Shown here one piece after another: positions 46,188-55,862 of a DNA stretch of 64,000 nt. Position 1 is the first letter of the stretch. Every line of letters begins with the position of its first letter. The notes under the pieces were generated by a model. That model searched no databases and was not told the DNA's origin. It saw only the letters and a program-made list of their open reading frames with translations. A program made the position numbers and the translations under genes. Origin of the DNA: Verrucomicrobiota bacterium (GTDB lineage Bacteria > Verrucomicrobiota > Verrucomicrobiia > Chthoniobacterales > Terrimicrobiaceae); contig JAPLTF010000064.1 of assembly GCA_026398275.1 (NCBI GenBank), forward strand, positions 33,113 through 97,112, given 5' to 3'.

Positions 46188-48731
46188 GTGCCACTGAGGG
46201 AGACAAAAAAGTCCGCTGCGGATTTTCGGTCATGGAATGAAACGTTTGGAGAGGACGGGGCTCCGCGCGAGATGTACCGGCCGCTGTTCGAGCGGCTCGA
46301 CAGCATGCCGGCGGCAAAGACGCGGGCGCTCGACGAGCAGCTCGAGGCCACGATGCGCGAGATGGGCGTGACGTTCGACATCGCGCGCGACCGCCCGTGG
46401 GGACGGCGCCCGTGGTTCTGCGACCTCCTCCCCCAGATTTTCACCCCGCAGGAATGGGAACCGCTCGTGGCCGGGATCAAGCAGCGGCTCCGGGCGTTCG
46501 AGTTGTTCCTGCAGGATGTCTATTCGAAAAAGCGGATTCTCCGCAGTGAGGACGTGCCGATCCAGCCGGTGCTCGGCAGCTCGTTTTTCCGCCATGCCGC
46601 GGCCAACCTGCCTCCGCCCGGCGGCGCCTACCTCCACCTGAGCGGCATCAGCATCTGCCGCCTCCCGGGCGGGGAGTTCGGCGTGAAGCACCACTACTTC
46701 AGCAACGCGTCCGGCATGTCCTACATGATCCAGAACCGCCGGGCGCTCGCGCGGGTGATCCCGCAATCGTTCCAGGAGACCTCGATCCACTCGATCGCCG
46801 ACGCCTCGACGAACATCCTGGAAATGCTGCGGTCGCTTTCCGGCGCGGCGGAGCCGACCGTGGTGCTCCTTTCGCCGGGGCCCGGAAGCCCGGTGTATTC
46901 CGAGCACAGCTTTCTGGCGAGAAGGATGGGCATTCCGCTGGTGCAGGGAGGCGACCTGCTGGTTCTCAACGATGCGGTTTACCTAAAGACCGTTTCCGGA
47001 CTCGAAAAGGTGGAAATCATCTACAGCCGGGTCTCGGACCAATGGCTCGATCCGATGGCGTTCCGCCGGGACTCGCTGCTCGGCGTTCCCGGCCTGGTCC
47101 ATTGCATCCGCAAGGGCACGGTCGCGGTCGTCAACGCGATCGGCTCCCAGCTCGCCGACGACCGCAGCCTCCTCCCGCTCGCAGGCAACATCATCCGGCA
47201 TTACCTCGGCGAGCGGACAATCCTGAAGAGCCTTCCGACCTACTGGCTCGGCGACATCGACCAGCGCGAGATGGTGCTCGCCGACCTTGCCGATTACACC
47301 ATCCGCCCGCTCTACGGGGAACGGATCCTGATGGGCGGCGACGGCCTCCGGCCCCCTGCGGAAAAGCTCGCGGAGGTCCGCGCGGAAATCCTTGAGAACG
47401 CCTCCCATTTCGTCGCGCAGCCGCAGGACTGCGATGCGGACACGGTTTGTTTTCAGGATGGCAAGCGCGCGATCCGCCGGCAGGACCACATCCTGTTTGC
47501 GCTCCGGCTCGGGAACGGCGACTACGAGGTTTTTCCAGGAGCCCTGACCCGCGTCTCCACGCACGAGACCCCCTACACGTCGTCCGAACTCGGCGGCGGG
47601 AGCAAGGACACGTGGGTGCAGGTGGGATTCGAGGAGGAGCCGCAGGAACCGGAAGCGCCGAGGTCCACGGAGACCGCACCGCCGACCCAGTATGTCACCA
47701 GCCGGGTGGCCGAGGCCTTCTACTGGATCGGCAGATACATGGAGCGCGCCTACAGCCTTGCCGGCATGGTCGGCGTGATCGAATCCCTCGAACTCGAGGA
47801 GCTCAACCCGACCGAGCGCACGCACTACCGGCCGGTTTGGAACCGAATTCTTCCCATGCTCGAGGGCTCGGGCTCGGCGACACGCCGGACCATCTCCAAC
47901 GCCCCCGGCCGCTACCGGCTCACGCTCGACATCGACGAGCCGGGATCGGTGGTCAGCGCGATCCTGCGGGCCTCAAAAAATGCCGAAAACGTCCTGGAAA
48001 CCCTGAGCCTGGAAGCCTGGGGCGTCCTGAGCCTCCTCCGGGACCGGTTTCAAAAGACCCGCTTCCGCCCGGACGCTCCGCACGATGCGCTGACATCCTC
48101 CACCCGGAAGCTTTGCGATTTTGCGCGCGCGCTGATCCCGCAATTTTTCGGGACGGCGGAATGCACGATGGTCGCCGACGGGGGATGGAAATTCTGCGAG
48201 ATCGGGCAGCTCATCGAGCGCGCGGCGATCACGGCAAATGCGATCAACTCGATCTCCGGCCCGCTCCTCCAGCCGCAGGATCCGGACAAGAGCGAACACG
48301 CGACCGAGATCCGGCTCTCGGCATTCCTCCGGCTCCTGAACAGCCGGGACGTCTACCGGCGGGTCTACCAGATGCGCATCGAGCCCGCGCCGCTGCTCGA
48401 GCTTCTTTGGAAAAATCCCGTCGCGCCGCGCTCGGTCACCCGCTGCCTCCGCGGATGCGCGGCGCGGATCGCCGAGAGCGAGGACGTCCGCTCGCCGGCC
48501 ACCGGGCGCTCGGTGGCGGCCATCGAGGCCCTGATCGGGACGATCCAGGCGACTGACTGGGACCACCTGCTCCGGGGCCCGGCCGAGGGCGGGCGCAAGC
48601 TCCCGCTGCAGGCGAAGAGCGAGGAATTGCTCGTGCGTGTGCGGGGGATCCACGACCTCATTGCCGACGGCTTCCTGAACCACCAGATCCACATGCGGCA
48701 TGAGACCCAGCCGCTTTTCCCGAACGCCTGA
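46188..48731 (+). CDS. Circularly permuted ATP-grasp protein fused to alpha-E domain
   Basis: 847 aa from GTG 46188; ATG 46272 is an alternative. Residues ~30-500 are the circularly permuted ATP-grasp type 2 family (RPWFCDLLPQIFTPQEWEPL, FLQDVYSKKRIL, VLLSPGPGSPVYSEHSFLAR, GDLLVLNDAVYLKTVSGLEK, VVNAIGSQLADDRSLLPL). Residues ~525-840 are the helical alpha-E domain (SRVAEAFYWIGRYMERAYSL...). In many bacteria these two are separate neighbouring genes; here they are fused. Together with the following transglutaminases and DUF2126 protein this is a conserved cluster predicted to ligate amino acids or modify peptides through amide bonds. Product unknown. Confidence 0.88.
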   Translation: MPLRETKKSAADFRSWNETFGEDGAPREMYRPLFERLDSMPAAKTRALDEQLEATMREMGVTFDIARDRPWGRRPWFCDLLPQIFTPQEWEPLVAGIKQRLRAFELFLQDVYSKKRILRSEDVPIQPVLGSSFFRHAAANLPPPGGAYLHLSGISICRLPGGEFGVKHHYFSNASGMSYMIQNRRALARVIPQSFQETSIHSIADASTNILEMLRSLSGAAEPTVVLLSPGPGSPVYSEHSFLARRMGIPLVQGGDLLVLNDAVYLKTVSGLEKVEIIYSRVSDQWLDPMAFRRDSLLGVPGLVHCIRKGTVAVVNAIGSQLADDRSLLPLAGNIIRHYLGERTILKSLPTYWLGDIDQREMVLADLADYTIRPLYGERILMGGDGLRPPAEKLAEVRAEILENASHFVAQPQDCDADTVCFQDGKRAIRRQDHILFALRLGNGDYEVFPGALTRVSTHETPYTSSELGGGSKDTWVQVGFEEEPQEPEAPRSTETAPPTQYVTSRVAEAFYWIGRYMERAYSLAGMVGVIESLELEELNPTERTHYRPVWNRILPMLEGSGSATRRTISNAPGRYRLTLDIDEPGSVVSAILRASKNAENVLETLSLEAWGVLSLLRDRFQKTRFRPDAPHDALTSSTRKLCDFARALIPQFFGTAECTMVADGGWKFCEIGQLIERAAITANAINSISGPLLQPQDPDKSEHATEIRLSAFLRLLNSRDVYRRVYQMRIEPAPLLELLWKNPVAPRSVTRCLRGCAARIAESEDVRSPATGRSVAAIEALIGTIQATDWDHLLRGPAEGGRKLPLQAKSEELLVRVRGIHDLIADGFLNHQIHMRHETQPLFPNA

Positions 48732-48733
48732 GA

Positions 48734-49594
48734 ATGCTCTTCGACGTCATCCACCTCACCGACTACCGCTACAGCGACCCTGTCAGCGAGGCCTATGTCG
48801 AGGCACGCCTCACCCCTCCGCACCGGAAGGAGCAGGAGATCCTGGCCCACAGCATCGAGTTCTCACCCGGGGCCGGGACTTCCAACTACGTGGACTATTT
48901 CGGAAATACCGCGACATTTTATTCGATGACCCTCCGCCACGAGCGGCTCACCGTGACGAACAGGATGACCGTCCGCACGAAGCCGCACCACCGTCCGGAA
49001 GAGGCGCTGGCGCTGCCGGTCGCCGAGGCCCGGCAGATCCTGGCCTCGTCGCTCACGGATGTCTTCGACTACCTTCAGCCGACGCAGGCGGTGCCCACAG
49101 GCGGGGCCTCGACGGAGTGGGCGAAAAAATATCTGCGGAGCGGAGTGCCGGTGGGGGAAGCGGTCACCGCCCTGAACCGTGCGATCCACGAGCGCTTCGA
49201 ATACAAGCCCGGGGCCACGGAGGTGAAGACCCCGCTCGCGACCGTGTGGAAAAAGCGCGAGGGCGTCTGCCAGGACTTCGCGCACATCATGCTCAGCGTG
49301 CTGCGCACGGCGGGGCTGCCGGCCCGCTACGTGTGCGGATACATCGAGACCGACGGCCCGGGAAAGCTGGTGGGATCGATCGCGACGCACGCATGGGTTG
49401 AGGTCATGCTTCCCGGCTTGCAGTGGGTGGCGATTGACCCCACAAACGACCAGTGGTGCGGCGAACGCCACATCGCGGTGGCGCTGGGGAGGGATTTCGA
49501 GGACGCGTCCCCGGTGCGCGGCACGTTCAAGGGCTCGGGCACCCAGAGCATGAAAGTGCGTGTGACAATGAAACGACTCGCGGAAAAACCATGA
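48734..49594 (+). CDS. Transglutaminase-like cysteine protease/amidase
   Basis: 286 aa. The N-terminal Bact_transglu_N domain (FDVIHLTDYRYSDPVSEAYV) is followed by the transglutaminase core with Cys in GVCQDFAHIM, His in THAWVEVMLPG and Asp in AIDPTNDQWCG, a complete catalytic triad. No signal peptide, so cytosolic. It starts 2 bp after the ATP-grasp gene. It probably processes the peptide made or modified by its neighbours. Confidence 0.9.
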   Translation: MLFDVIHLTDYRYSDPVSEAYVEARLTPPHRKEQEILAHSIEFSPGAGTSNYVDYFGNTATFYSMTLRHERLTVTNRMTVRTKPHHRPEEALALPVAEARQILASSLTDVFDYLQPTQAVPTGGASTEWAKKYLRSGVPVGEAVTALNRAIHERFEYKPGATEVKTPLATVWKKREGVCQDFAHIMLSVLRTAGLPARYVCGYIETDGPGKLVGSIATHAWVEVMLPGLQWVAIDPTNDQWCGERHIAVALGRDFEDASPVRGTFKGSGTQSMKVRVTMKRLAEKP

Positions 49595-50436
49595 GACTCA
49601 GCATCCGATACGAAGCGGTCTATTCCTACGCGGAGCCCGTGTCGCTGTCCCCGCACCTCGCGAGGATTTTTCCGCGGACCGATCTTTTCGTGCGTGTTGG
49701 AAAAACGGATTTCACCACCGACCCGTCCGGCGACGTGCAATGGCGGAGGGACCTCTTCGACAACCTCATCGCGTATTGCTTTTTCCCGGAGCCGGTCCAG
49801 GACCTTCCATTCCGCCTGGAGCTCGACCTCGATGTCCGGGAGCGCAACCCCTTCCACTTCCTCCTCGATTCCCGCGGACTTCAGATTCCCTGCGAGTATT
49901 CCGATCATGAAAGAAAATTGCTCGCGGCATTTTTGGAGCGGGGACCCTCGCTTGCGCTGCCTGCGCCTTTGGCTCCTGATGCCCCCCGGCCGACAGTCGA
50001 GACGCTTGTAAGCCTCACCCGCTGGATCCACGAAAACCTGGAGTATGAGCGACGGGATGAAGGCGAGCCGTTTCCGCCGGCGGAGACGCTCCGGCGCGGC
50101 ATGGGCTCGTGCCGGGACTTCGGGCCGCTCTTCGCGGAGGTCCTGAGGCAGAATGGAGTGGCGGCCCGGCTGGCGAGCGGGTTTGTCTGGGAGGGCGGCA
50201 AGGCTCCCGGCGAACGGCGCGCCGAAAGCGCGCTCCATGCCTGGGTGGAAGCGTTCCTCCCCGGTGCCGGATGGATCGGACTCGACCCGACAAACGGCGT
50301 TTTTTGCGACCACCACTTTGTGACGACGGCCGTCGGGCTCAACCACGAGGACATCTCGCCGGTGGCCGGCACCTACTACGGAAAAAAACCCATCGCGAGC
50401 ACGCTGGCCGCCGAACTCGAGGTTCAAAAAGCATGA
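49591..50436 (+). CDS. Transglutaminase-like protein, second copy (separate N-terminal half of the TG-DUF2126 type)
   Basis: 281 aa from ATG 49591. Bact_transglu_N (IRYEAVYSYAEPVSLSPHLA) plus a core with Cys in GSCRDFGPLFAE, His in ALHAWVEAFLPG and Asp in GLDPTNGVFC. In many genomes this domain is the N-terminus of one ~1100-aa protein with DUF2126; here it is a separate gene whose stop overlaps the DUF2126 start (ATGA). It also overlaps the first transglutaminase by ATGA. Confidence 0.88.
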   Translation: MRLSIRYEAVYSYAEPVSLSPHLARIFPRTDLFVRVGKTDFTTDPSGDVQWRRDLFDNLIAYCFFPEPVQDLPFRLELDLDVRERNPFHFLLDSRGLQIPCEYSDHERKLLAAFLERGPSLALPAPLAPDAPRPTVETLVSLTRWIHENLEYERRDEGEPFPPAETLRRGMGSCRDFGPLFAEVLRQNGVAARLASGFVWEGGKAPGERRAESALHAWVEAFLPGAGWIGLDPTNGVFCDHHFVTTAVGLNHEDISPVAGTYYGKKPIASTLAAELEVQKA

Positions 50437-52415
50437 GCGCCTGGATGCTCAATGTCTCGCAGCGCTGCTCGGAGACCTTTTCAAAATCCGGCATCGAGAT
50501 GACGCTCGGCGGCGAGCCGACCTTTGTGCCCCTCAAGCCGGATGGCGCGGAGTGGAGCTACTCGGCGGTCGGGCCGACGAAGCTCCGCTACGCACGGAAG
50601 CTGGCAGCCAACCTCCTCCGCCGTCATCTCAAGGGCGGCGTGGATTTTTTCTGCCCCGGAAAATCGTATCCGGGCGAGCTCAACCCGCGGTGGGCGATCC
50701 GGATCCTCGCCAACCGCGATGGGTCGCCGATCTTCCGCGCGCGATCCCATGCGGCACCGACGAAATCCTCGCTGGACACATTCCGGAAGCTGGTCGCCAC
50801 CGGGCTGAACGCCAATGCAAAATGGAAGCGCCTTCCGGATCCGCTCGATCGCGAATCCCAGGCATGGGCGCTCCTTGTGGATGATGTCGACGGCGAATGG
50901 AAAACCTTCCCGTGGCCGACGGGGAAGCTCGAGCTCACGTCTGCGCAGGGACCAGCCGGGCTCCGCCTTCCGCTCCATGTTCTGGCTCCGGAAATTCCCC
51001 GGCGGGCACTGACGCTGGAGTGGAAAGCATCCGGTCTCTCCATTTTCATGCCGCCCCTCCTCCAGGCCCCGTTCGTGGCGATGCTGGCCATCATTGAAAA
51101 CGCGCTCCGGGACTCTGGCATCGGGCGCGTGGAAATGCAGGGCTACACGCCAGCCGACGAGTCTCTCTCCTGGATCCAGCTCGGCCTCACCGCGGATCCC
51201 GGAGTTTTGGAAATCAATCTCCCGGCCTGCGCGGGTTGGGAGGAATACGACCATTGGATACGCACCGTCACGCGCGCGGCGGAGGAATGCGGGCTGCGTT
51301 CCTGGAAAAAGCAATCCGGCTCCCATGCGGGGGGAACCGGCGGTGGCAACCACCTGCTCTGGGGCGGACCGGATCTCGACCGGAATCCGTTCTTCTCGCG
51401 CCCCGGCTGGCTGACCTCGATCCTCCGCTACTGGCAGCATCACCCTTCCCTCGCCTACCTTTTCACCGGCTGCTACGTCGGAGCCTCGTCGCAGGCCCCG
51501 CGCGCGGATGAATCCGCCCGCGACCGCTATGACCTCGAGATGGCGTTGTCGTTTCTGGAGTCGCTGCCGGATGGCGATCACAGGCACCTGATTTCCGAAA
51601 CCCTCCGCCACCTCCAGACGGATGTGACCGGAAACTCGCACCGCAGCGAGATCAGCCTCGACAAGTTCTGGAACGTCGGCTGGCCGGCCGGAACCCTTGG
51701 CCTGATCGAGTTCCGCGCGATCGAGTCCCTGCCGGAAGCCGGGTGGATGAGCGCGGTCGCACTGCTCTGGAGCGCGCTCGCCGCATGGCTGCTCAAAAAC
51801 CCGCAGCGCGGAAAACTCCGGGATTTCTCAGGGGATCTGCACGACCGCTTTTTCCTGCCGGCCATCCTCTGGCAGGACCTGGCACACGTCCTGTCCGACC
51901 TTCTGGCCGGAGGATTCCCGATGGACGAAAATCTGTTCCGGAAAATCTGGGAGTGGAAGTTTCCCGCGCTGCTGCATGTCCGCGGGTTTGCGATCCGCAA
52001 GGCGCACGAAAGCTGGCCGCTCCTGTGCGAGACGCCGGTGGACGGCGGCACAACCAGCCGGTTCGTGGATACCTCGATGGAGCGCCTGGAATTCGTCGCC
52101 GACCGGGAATTTTTTGAATCGCACGAGATCCGCATCAACAACCGCCCGCTGGAATTGAAGAAAATCGCCGGCGGGATGTTCATCGCCGGCCTGCGCTACC
52201 GCCGCACGAATCTCTACCCGTCCCTGCACCCCGGACTCCCGCCGCAGGTTCCTCTCGAGGTTGCCCTCCTCTCGGCCAAGAGGTCGCGCCGCTACGTTCT
52301 CGCCCCGAAGGAATGCGTCTTTCGTTCAGCAGGTCCGGCCCAAGCGCCCGCCGCAGACAAGCCCTGCAAACCGGGTCAGCGCGGAGACCTGACGTATGAT
52401 TTGAGGATCCCCTGA
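50433..52415 (+). CDS. DUF2126 protein
   Basis: 660 aa from ATG 50433. Conserved segments include IEMTLGGEPTFVPL, RRHLKGGVDFFCPGKSYPGE, RVEMQGYTPADESLSWIQLG, EINLPACAGWEEYDHW and SGSHAGGTGGGNHLLWGGPD, the last a metal/nucleotide-site-like motif of the family (COG4196). The C-terminal part carries FWNVGWPAGTLGLIEFRAIE. The fold has been compared with carboxylate-amine ligases, so an amide-forming step is a reasonable but unproven role. Shorter than fused homologues because the transglutaminase part is encoded separately. Confidence 0.85.
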   Translation: MSAWMLNVSQRCSETFSKSGIEMTLGGEPTFVPLKPDGAEWSYSAVGPTKLRYARKLAANLLRRHLKGGVDFFCPGKSYPGELNPRWAIRILANRDGSPIFRARSHAAPTKSSLDTFRKLVATGLNANAKWKRLPDPLDRESQAWALLVDDVDGEWKTFPWPTGKLELTSAQGPAGLRLPLHVLAPEIPRRALTLEWKASGLSIFMPPLLQAPFVAMLAIIENALRDSGIGRVEMQGYTPADESLSWIQLGLTADPGVLEINLPACAGWEEYDHWIRTVTRAAEECGLRSWKKQSGSHAGGTGGGNHLLWGGPDLDRNPFFSRPGWLTSILRYWQHHPSLAYLFTGCYVGASSQAPRADESARDRYDLEMALSFLESLPDGDHRHLISETLRHLQTDVTGNSHRSEISLDKFWNVGWPAGTLGLIEFRAIESLPEAGWMSAVALLWSALAAWLLKNPQRGKLRDFSGDLHDRFFLPAILWQDLAHVLSDLLAGGFPMDENLFRKIWEWKFPALLHVRGFAIRKAHESWPLLCETPVDGGTTSRFVDTSMERLEFVADREFFESHEIRINNRPLELKKIAGGMFIAGLRYRRTNLYPSLHPGLPPQVPLEVALLSAKRSRRYVLAPKECVFRSAGPAQAPAADKPCKPGQRGDLTYDLRIP

Positions 52416-52478
52416 CCGCGCCGCAACCGCATCATCAGCGGCATGGCATCGGCCATCATTCCCACTGGGTCTGATACC

Positions 52479-52588
52479 CCGAAGCTTGCTTCGGCTTTGT
52501 TGCTGGAGGGACGACCGCCGTGTCGTCCGTGGATGGCAACGGACCGGACAGCGCCGGTCCCTCCAAGTTTCTCGGGGCTTGCCCCGAG
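52479..52588. repeat. Triple hairpin block between convergent genes
   Basis: Three consecutive foldbacks: CCGAAGC-tt-GCTTCGG (52479-52494), an outer pair TGGAGGGAC (52504-52512) / GTCCCTCCA (52557-52565) around smaller palindromes, and CTCGGGGC-tt-GCCCCGAG (52571-52588) followed by GTTCTTT. The last is a good plus-strand terminator for the DUF2126 operon. The middle one resembles the GGGACGGC...CCATCCCTCCA stretch near 34195-34221 in the first kinase. Confidence 0.6.
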
Positions 52589-52593
52589 GTTCT

Positions 52594-53031
52594 TTACTTC
52601 TTGCACAGGCGCTGGATCGTCACACGCACCTCTTGCTCCGCCGCCTCGATCTCCGATTGCAGTTGCCGCGAGGAAATGGACATTGCCCCGAACGCCTCGA
52701 CCGTGGTCCGCTCCAGATGGTCGTCCGTGGCGACCGTGACATCGCAGTTGACGGCGTATTTTGCCGCAAGCCGCTCGATGATGGAATCCGCCGTCTGCCC
52801 GTCCCGGGAATAGAAGATTTTGATCCCGCCCGGATCCCCCTCGCTGGAGGCCTTGATTCCCCGGCCGTCAAAAACCACCGCCACCGTCCAATCGGAGTTG
52901 TCCTGCAGGGCGGTGAGCATCCGCACAAGGCTATCGCGCACGGAGGCTCCTTCGGTCGCATAATTTTTTGAGAGTTCCGGCCACTGGAAGATCATGCTGT
53001 GGCCGTCAACGATGAGGATTTTTTGTTTCAC
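52594..53031 (-). CDS. NYN-domain (YacP/Rae1-like) predicted ribonuclease
   Basis: 145 aa from GTG 53031 (MKQKILIVDGHSMIFQWPEL); an upstream TTG at 53064 is less likely. PIN-like NYN acidic residues are in ILIVDGHSMI, VAVVFDGRG, IFYSRDGQTADSIIERLA and VTVATDDHLE, the set of Asp residues that bind metal in YacP/Rae1-type endoribonucleases. Probable cytosolic RNase acting on mRNA at ribosomes or on tRNA. Confidence 0.85.
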   Translation of the reverse strand: MKQKILIVDGHSMIFQWPELSKNYATEGASVRDSLVRMLTALQDNSDWTVAVVFDGRGIKASSEGDPGGIKIFYSRDGQTADSIIERLAAKYAVNCDVTVATDDHLERTTVEAFGAMSISSRQLQSEIEAAEQEVRVTIQRLCKK

Positions 53032-53048
53032 ACGAATTCCGGCAGTTG

Positions 53049-53173
53049 CCCGCGAATCACGCAAACGAGCGCGAATAAAATCAGGCAGAGAGAAAAATTA
53101 AGGCCTCCCCCGCAATATGATATCGCCTCATTTTGTCAATTTCTGCCATTCGCGTCCTTTCGTTATTCGCGAC
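53049..53173. repeat. Intergenic element bounded by CCCGCGAAT / ATTCGCG, second copy
   Basis: It begins CCCGCGAATCACGC and ends TTTCGTTATTCGCGACC, the same size and end design as 28878-29002. It sits between the NYN gene start and the end of the envelope cluster and may contain the NYN promoter. No coding potential seen. Confidence 0.45.
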
Positions 53174-53219
53174 CAGTTTCTGTTCTTTTTAGGCTCACCG
53201 CAAGCTTGAGCGTCTCCGG

Positions 53220-55061
53220 TTACTTGCCGTCCGGAAGGAGTTGCGTGTTGATGCGCTCGATTCCCTGGCGCGCAAAGTCGCTGGCGGGATAGTCCTTCTG
53301 CGCCTTCAGATACCAGGCCAGCGAGGATCCCAGCTGGTCCTTCTTCTCCTGCTCCTCCGCCTGCCTGAGCGCCCTCACAAAATCCGGTGCGCGAGTGGTC
53401 AGGTTGGCACGGACCTGGTTGAGCTTGTTGTCCTCCGGGAACTGGCGGTAGGCCGACTCCGCGCTCTCCCACGCTCCGGCGAAATCCCCCCGCTTCTCGA
53501 CCTCCTGCGCGCGGATGATCGCCGCCTCGACCAGCGCCATGTCCTCGAGGACCTTGCGGAGCTGCTCCTGCTTCTCCGGGAACATCGCGGTCGCGGCGAT
53601 GAACTTCATCTTGTCGTCGTAGATCTGCCGGTAATTCTTCTGGCCCAGCAGCTGGTCGAAATCCGTGATCGCCCGCTGCTGCAGGTCCGTCTGGCTGAAG
53701 ATCATCCCCCCGACCTCCGTCAGCGCGGGGTTGCGCGGCCAGATTTCGGTGGCGGACTTGAGTTCAGCCTCCAAGGTGGGCTTGTCGCCGCTGGTCGCCG
53801 CATTTTTTGCCTTGGCGAGATGCATCGCGGACACCGTGCGGGCGGTCTCGATCGCCGCCAGCGGCTTGGAGGTGTCAAAATCTTTCGCGGTTTCCTTAAG
53901 CTCCTTGGTGAGTTTCTCCGCGAGCGAGTAATCTTTGACATCGATCGCGCTGATCAGCTGGTTCGATTTTTGAAGAAAATCGAGCGCCCGCTGTTTGTCC
54001 GCTCGCGGGAGGGTGCGGATCTCGGGGACAAATTCCCCCAAGACAAAAGTCTCCGCCAGGCGCCTGGTGGCGCTTTCGAGCTCGTTTTTTTTCAAGAGAA
54101 AAAGGAAAGCCCGGACCCCCTCCCGGACATCGCGCAAGGCCTCGTTTGCCAGCGAGTCCAAGGTGCCGACGGTCGGGGGGAACCCCGAGGCATTTGAAAA
54201 GAGGTTCTTCGCGTCCTCCCCAACGCGCAGGAGGCTGTCTCCGTCGCTGAAGATGCAGCGATAGAACTGGGTCCCGATCAGCACATGCTGGAAGCGGCGC
54301 TGCAGGAAATGCTGAACGATCAGTGCCTGGAACTCGACTTTAACCTGCAACTCGGAAACCTCGCGTTTGAGTTGGTTCGCCTTCAGGAGGGCGTTCACCT
54401 CGGCCAGCCGGGTGGTCATCGGCTGCAATTCCACATCGAGTCTGCTCTGCTCATCCCCCTTTCTTTCTTTCTTCTTCAGGTCCTCCAGCACCCCATCGTT
54501 TCCGGAAGATTCATCGAGGGCTTTGCCCGCAGCCGTCATCTTGGAATTCCATTCGAGCCTCTTTCGCTCTTTTTCCAAGAGCCAGTTGGCGGCGATGAGG
54601 TTCTCGTTGGACTGCCTGGCGATCCTCGCGGCCTCCACCTGATTGGCGATGCCGTCGCAGAGCCGGGCGTCGCCGTCAAATTGCGATGCCTTCGAAAGAA
54701 GATGAAACGCCTCGTCGGTAGATTTCGGCGTGTTCTTGTTCGGCGCCAGCAGGTCCAGGATCCGCGCGAGAATCCGGTTGTATTCGAGGTCGTTGTCCGG
54801 CGTGGCCTCCGGCGCATTGAGGAATTTTTCAAACCGCGCTTCAAAGATCCGGTTGTCGTTGATGTTCCAGCGCTTCCCGTCCCATTGCACGATTTCGCTC
54901 GACGGGTCAAAACTCGGGATCGTTGCGCCAAGAAAGCTCAACCCCTTGGCGGACTCGCCCAGAGAGGAAGCGTCTTTCGATGCGGGGGGCGGGGCCTGAC
55001 CGGCAGGCTCTTGGGCATGACACCATCCGACCGCGAGGATCAGACATAGCGTTCTTTTCAT
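53220..55061 (-). CDS. Uncharacterised secreted coiled-coil/TPR-like protein, paralogue B
   Basis: 613 aa with a signal peptide (TLCLILAVGWCHA|Q). After a proline-rich linker comes VQWDGKRWNINDNRIFEARF, then long amphipathic helices with heptad character (~150-260) and TPR-like helical pairs to the C-terminus (e.g. ALVEAAIIRAQEVEKRGDFA, GAWESAESAYRQFPEDNKLN). It is homologous end to end to the protein at 55863-57926; the last ~155 residues are almost identical while the rest has clearly diverged. Last gene of a four-gene unit; its start overlaps the stop of the adaptor gene (ATGA). Function unknown. Confidence 0.8.
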   Translation of the reverse strand: MKRTLCLILAVGWCHAQEPAGQAPPPASKDASSLGESAKGLSFLGATIPSFDPSSEIVQWDGKRWNINDNRIFEARFEKFLNAPEATPDNDLEYNRILARILDLLAPNKNTPKSTDEAFHLLSKASQFDGDARLCDGIANQVEAARIARQSNENLIAANWLLEKERKRLEWNSKMTAAGKALDESSGNDGVLEDLKKKERKGDEQSRLDVELQPMTTRLAEVNALLKANQLKREVSELQVKVEFQALIVQHFLQRRFQHVLIGTQFYRCIFSDGDSLLRVGEDAKNLFSNASGFPPTVGTLDSLANEALRDVREGVRAFLFLLKKNELESATRRLAETFVLGEFVPEIRTLPRADKQRALDFLQKSNQLISAIDVKDYSLAEKLTKELKETAKDFDTSKPLAAIETARTVSAMHLAKAKNAATSGDKPTLEAELKSATEIWPRNPALTEVGGMIFSQTDLQQRAITDFDQLLGQKNYRQIYDDKMKFIAATAMFPEKQEQLRKVLEDMALVEAAIIRAQEVEKRGDFAGAWESAESAYRQFPEDNKLNQVRANLTTRAPDFVRALRQAEEQEKKDQLGSSLAWYLKAQKDYPASDFARQGIERINTQLLPDGK

Positions 55062-55843
55062 TTGTCCGGTCCTTTTCTTTCCCCTTTGAGTTCCGGGTTA
55101 TCAAAGATCAGCTTGACGACGCTCGCCCCATTCGTGGAGTTGGGCACGGGGGAGAGGGATTCGACAAGGGCTTTGACTGGCGGGCCGGAGGGGGAGGTTT
55201 TCACCGTGAAAAAATCTCCGGCGACCAGTTTCGAGGCGGCTTCCTTCGAGAGGGGGATCTCGGCTTTCAACTTCGAGAAATCCCCCACTTTGACAATGGC
55301 TTCCCCGGGCACCACGTTTTCTCCAACCGTTTTCAAAACCTCCAGGACCTTTCCGAAAACCGGGCTCTTGACGGTGCGCCTATCGAGGAGCCAGGCGGAA
55401 AGATCCAAATCGCGTTTGGCCTGCTCCAATCCCTCTTGGGCCCTTTCCAGCCCGGCCTTGGATGCCTCCCTGGCAGTGAAAGCTCCCAGAAGTTGCGCCG
55501 GGCTGATTTCCTTCCGCTTGAGCTTGGCATTGGCTTCCTCCAACAGGGCTTCTTTTTCACGGAAATCGGCCTGTGCAACGGTCAGTGCCTTCTGGTCATT
55601 CACGCGCCGCTTCGCGGCCTCGAAACTATAGACTTGCAGGTAGTCCTCAAGTCGGACCACCTCTTGATCTTTAGAAACACTATCTCCCTGCTTGATGAAA
55701 ATATTGCCGATAATTCCGAGATCCCGTGATCGCAAACTGACCACCGACGAGGGGGCCGCCTGCGAAACCAGCACGGGTTCGGCGCAGGGCCCGCCGGTCA
55801 CAGGGAGGATCGCCGCCAACAAAGAGAACACGAGGAATTTCAT
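55058..55843 (-). CDS. HlyD/RND-type periplasmic adaptor-like protein
   Basis: 261 aa from ATG 55843 (MKFLVFSLLAAILPVTGG). Signal peptide, then a split biotinyl-lipoyl-like domain (IIGNIFIKQGDSVSKDQEVV and KSPVFGKVLEVLKTVGENVV) with a ~75-residue coiled-coil hairpin between them, and a short beta-barrel region (LKAEIPLSKEAASKLVAGDF). This is the adaptor layout of tripartite efflux or secretion systems, but no inner-membrane pump or outer-membrane channel is encoded nearby. It lies between the two large paralogues. Confidence 0.8.
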   Translation of the reverse strand: MKFLVFSLLAAILPVTGGPCAEPVLVSQAAPSSVVSLRSRDLGIIGNIFIKQGDSVSKDQEVVRLEDYLQVYSFEAAKRRVNDQKALTVAQADFREKEALLEEANAKLKRKEISPAQLLGAFTAREASKAGLERAQEGLEQAKRDLDLSAWLLDRRTVKSPVFGKVLEVLKTVGENVVPGEAIVKVGDFSKLKAEIPLSKEAASKLVAGDFFTVKTSPSGPPVKALVESLSPVPNSTNGASVVKLIFDNPELKGERKGPDK

Positions 55844-55862
55844 GGTTTTATCGTGCGGAGAG

